From assembly GCA_001602435.1 (NCBI GenBank), contig CP012156.1:2066001-2130000 (forward strand): DNA of 64,000 nt. The letters are read 5' to 3'. Every line of letters starts with the position of its first letter. Position 1 is the first letter of the stretch. The notes under the pieces were generated by a model that was not told the origin of the DNA, made no database searches, and saw only the letters and a list, made by a program, of their open reading frames with translations. The position numbers were made by a program, and so were the translations under genes. Below are positions 63,080-64,000 of this stretch, in pieces. The DNA is from Hyphomonadaceae bacterium UKL13-1 (lineage in GTDB: Bacteria; Pseudomonadota; Alphaproteobacteria; Caulobacterales; Aquidulcibacteraceae).

Positions 63080-64000
63080 TTTTTCCACTTTACTGTCGCG
63101 TTGGCAGGACGGTTGACGATATCCAGCGGATTCTGGCTGATTTGTTGACCTAGGGCATCAAAGGTCATGGACGTGTTACGCACTTCTTGGGCGGCACGGC
63201 TCATGTCCGGCAAGGTTTGGTCTGCACCAATTTTAAAGAAGCGATCAATTGAGACAACCGCGCGATTGGTATTGTCTGCGACAGCACCGAATTGGTTGGT
63301 TGCAACCCGCATGGCAACTGCCGTTTCATTGAATTCCTGCAAGGTGGTTTGCGCTTGGGTGAGCGCTTCCATGGTCTTGGCCAAGGTCAATTCCGCCCCG
63401 CCAGATAAGGAGTTCGCATCTTCATTCAGGCCATCTACCAAAAGGCGGCTGGAGCTAACCAAGGCCAAAGATTCCTGGCTCAAAGTATTGGTTTGCGTCA
63501 TGAGGTTTTTGCCCAAGCCGTCATAAGTGGCCGCAGTGACGGTGGCTTGGTCGGTGAATCTGCGGGCCGATTGGGCAAACAAAGTGGCCTCTTGGGTGGT
63601 CTCTCGGAAAGTTTCTGCCGCTAAGCTCGCCTCGCGTAGGGTCTTGGAGAAGTTCGCGATGTTTTCAGCGTCAAGCAGCTTATTCAAGCGGGCAACCGCT
63701 TCCAGTGAGGTGGAGATCACCCCTTCCCCATCCTGCAGCAAGCGGTCCAATTGCCCGCGCTGGCTGGTGATGATCGGAGGGCTTTGCCCAATACGCGCAA
63801 ACATGCGCTTGGCCCCATCCGAGCCGGCGAGGATCTGAATATAGGTTGAGCCCGTCAGGCCTGATGGTTCAAGCTGGGCGATGGAATCGGTTTTGACTGG
63901 GGTTGTGCTTTGAACACGAATGCGCGCGACAACGTCTTTGGGATTTTTATCACTGAGGCGCAGATCGGTGACTTCACCGACTTTAATGCCGTTGAAGCGA
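63076..64000 (-). CDS. MCE/MlaD-family protein, N-terminus outside window
   Basis: Read leftward from the window edge, the protein continues in frame from RFNGIKVGEVTDLRL and contains TPVKTDSIAQLEPSGLTGSTYIQI, the C-terminal half of an MCE domain. A long helical region with coiled-coil character follows (about 63100-63800). MCE proteins form periplasmic rings or tunnels for phospholipid transport with an ABC permease and ATPase, expected just outside the window. The annotated part is incomplete at its N-terminus. Confidence 0.9.
   Translation of the reverse strand, partial: RFNGIKVGEVTDLRLSDKNPKDVVARIRVQSTTPVKTDSIAQLEPSGLTGSTYIQILAGSDGAKRMFARIGQSPPIITSQRGQLDRLLQDGEGVISTSLEAVARLNKLLDAENIANFSKTLREASLAAETFRETTQEATLFAQSARRFTDQATVTAATYDGLGKNLMTQTNTLSQESLALVSSSRLLVDGLNEDANSLSGGAELTLAKTMEALTQAQTTLQEFNETAVAMRVATNQFGAVADNTNRAVVSIDRFFKIGADQTLPDMSRAAQEVRNTSMTFDALGQQISQNPLDIVNRPANATVKWKK

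Overview
The window reads as chromosomal DNA of an alphaproteobacterium, most likely from the Caulobacterales or a close relative. The reasons are the gene order SPOR-nagZ-scpA-scpB-tatA-tatB-tatC, dgt next to an ErpA-type gene, TrmFO, and a putative TipN-like polarity protein. The genus is not decided by the sequence and is an inference.

Left core (1-27660). The 3' part of topA is translationally coupled to rnr. Facing them is a leftward cluster: a SPOR envelope protein, nagZ (muropeptide recycling), scpA/scpB (chromosome condensation) and tatA/B/C (folded-protein export). Next come dgt, an A-type Fe-S carrier, a nitroreductase, xthA, membrane proteins of unknown role, trmFO, an EEP-family hydrolase, a crotonase, a serine hydrolase with a Tat-like leader, an HPP protein, an orphan TadG/vWA protein, a lipoprotein, a DAACS symporter, an acyltransferase, an NTF2-like protein, an aminotransferase, a LysR regulator, a chorismate mutase, an orphan HPt protein and a secreted Trp/Arg/Asp-rich protein.

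Integrated element (27692-53755, about 26 kb). An intact tRNA-Lys(CTT) gene lies at the left edge. A 48-bp direct repeat of its 3' part lies at the right edge, next to a leftward tyrosine integrase. Helically phased copies of TTGGGGCACA occur at both ends and look like integrase arm sites. In order the element carries: a one-gene nuclease-NTPase (STAND-like) defence candidate; a decayed alpha/beta hydrolase; a two-TM protein; an AlpA-type regulator; a TrwA/TrwB/TrwC-like mobilisation module with a candidate oriT/operator region; a single-chain type ISP restriction-modification enzyme coupled to a GIY-YIG protein and followed by an AIPR abortive-infection protein; an ArdC-type antirestriction gene; small genes with structured leaders; a mobile-mystery A/B (HTH plus Fic) pair with phased operators; and a defence-type reverse transcriptase behind a strongly structured ~280-nt non-coding region. 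No mating-pore genes are seen, so the element looks mobilisable rather than self-transmissible.

Right core (53756-64000). Three Sel1-repeat proteins stand in tandem, followed by a large two-TM coiled-coil protein with a run of 35 prolines. Facing left are a transport auxiliary lipoprotein and an MCE/MlaD protein cut by the window edge, part of an Mla/Pqi-type lipid transporter.

The best candidates for an under-described system are the reverse transcriptase with its structured upstream RNA, the nuclease-NTPase gene, and the shared leader and terminator architecture of the ardC-type genes.
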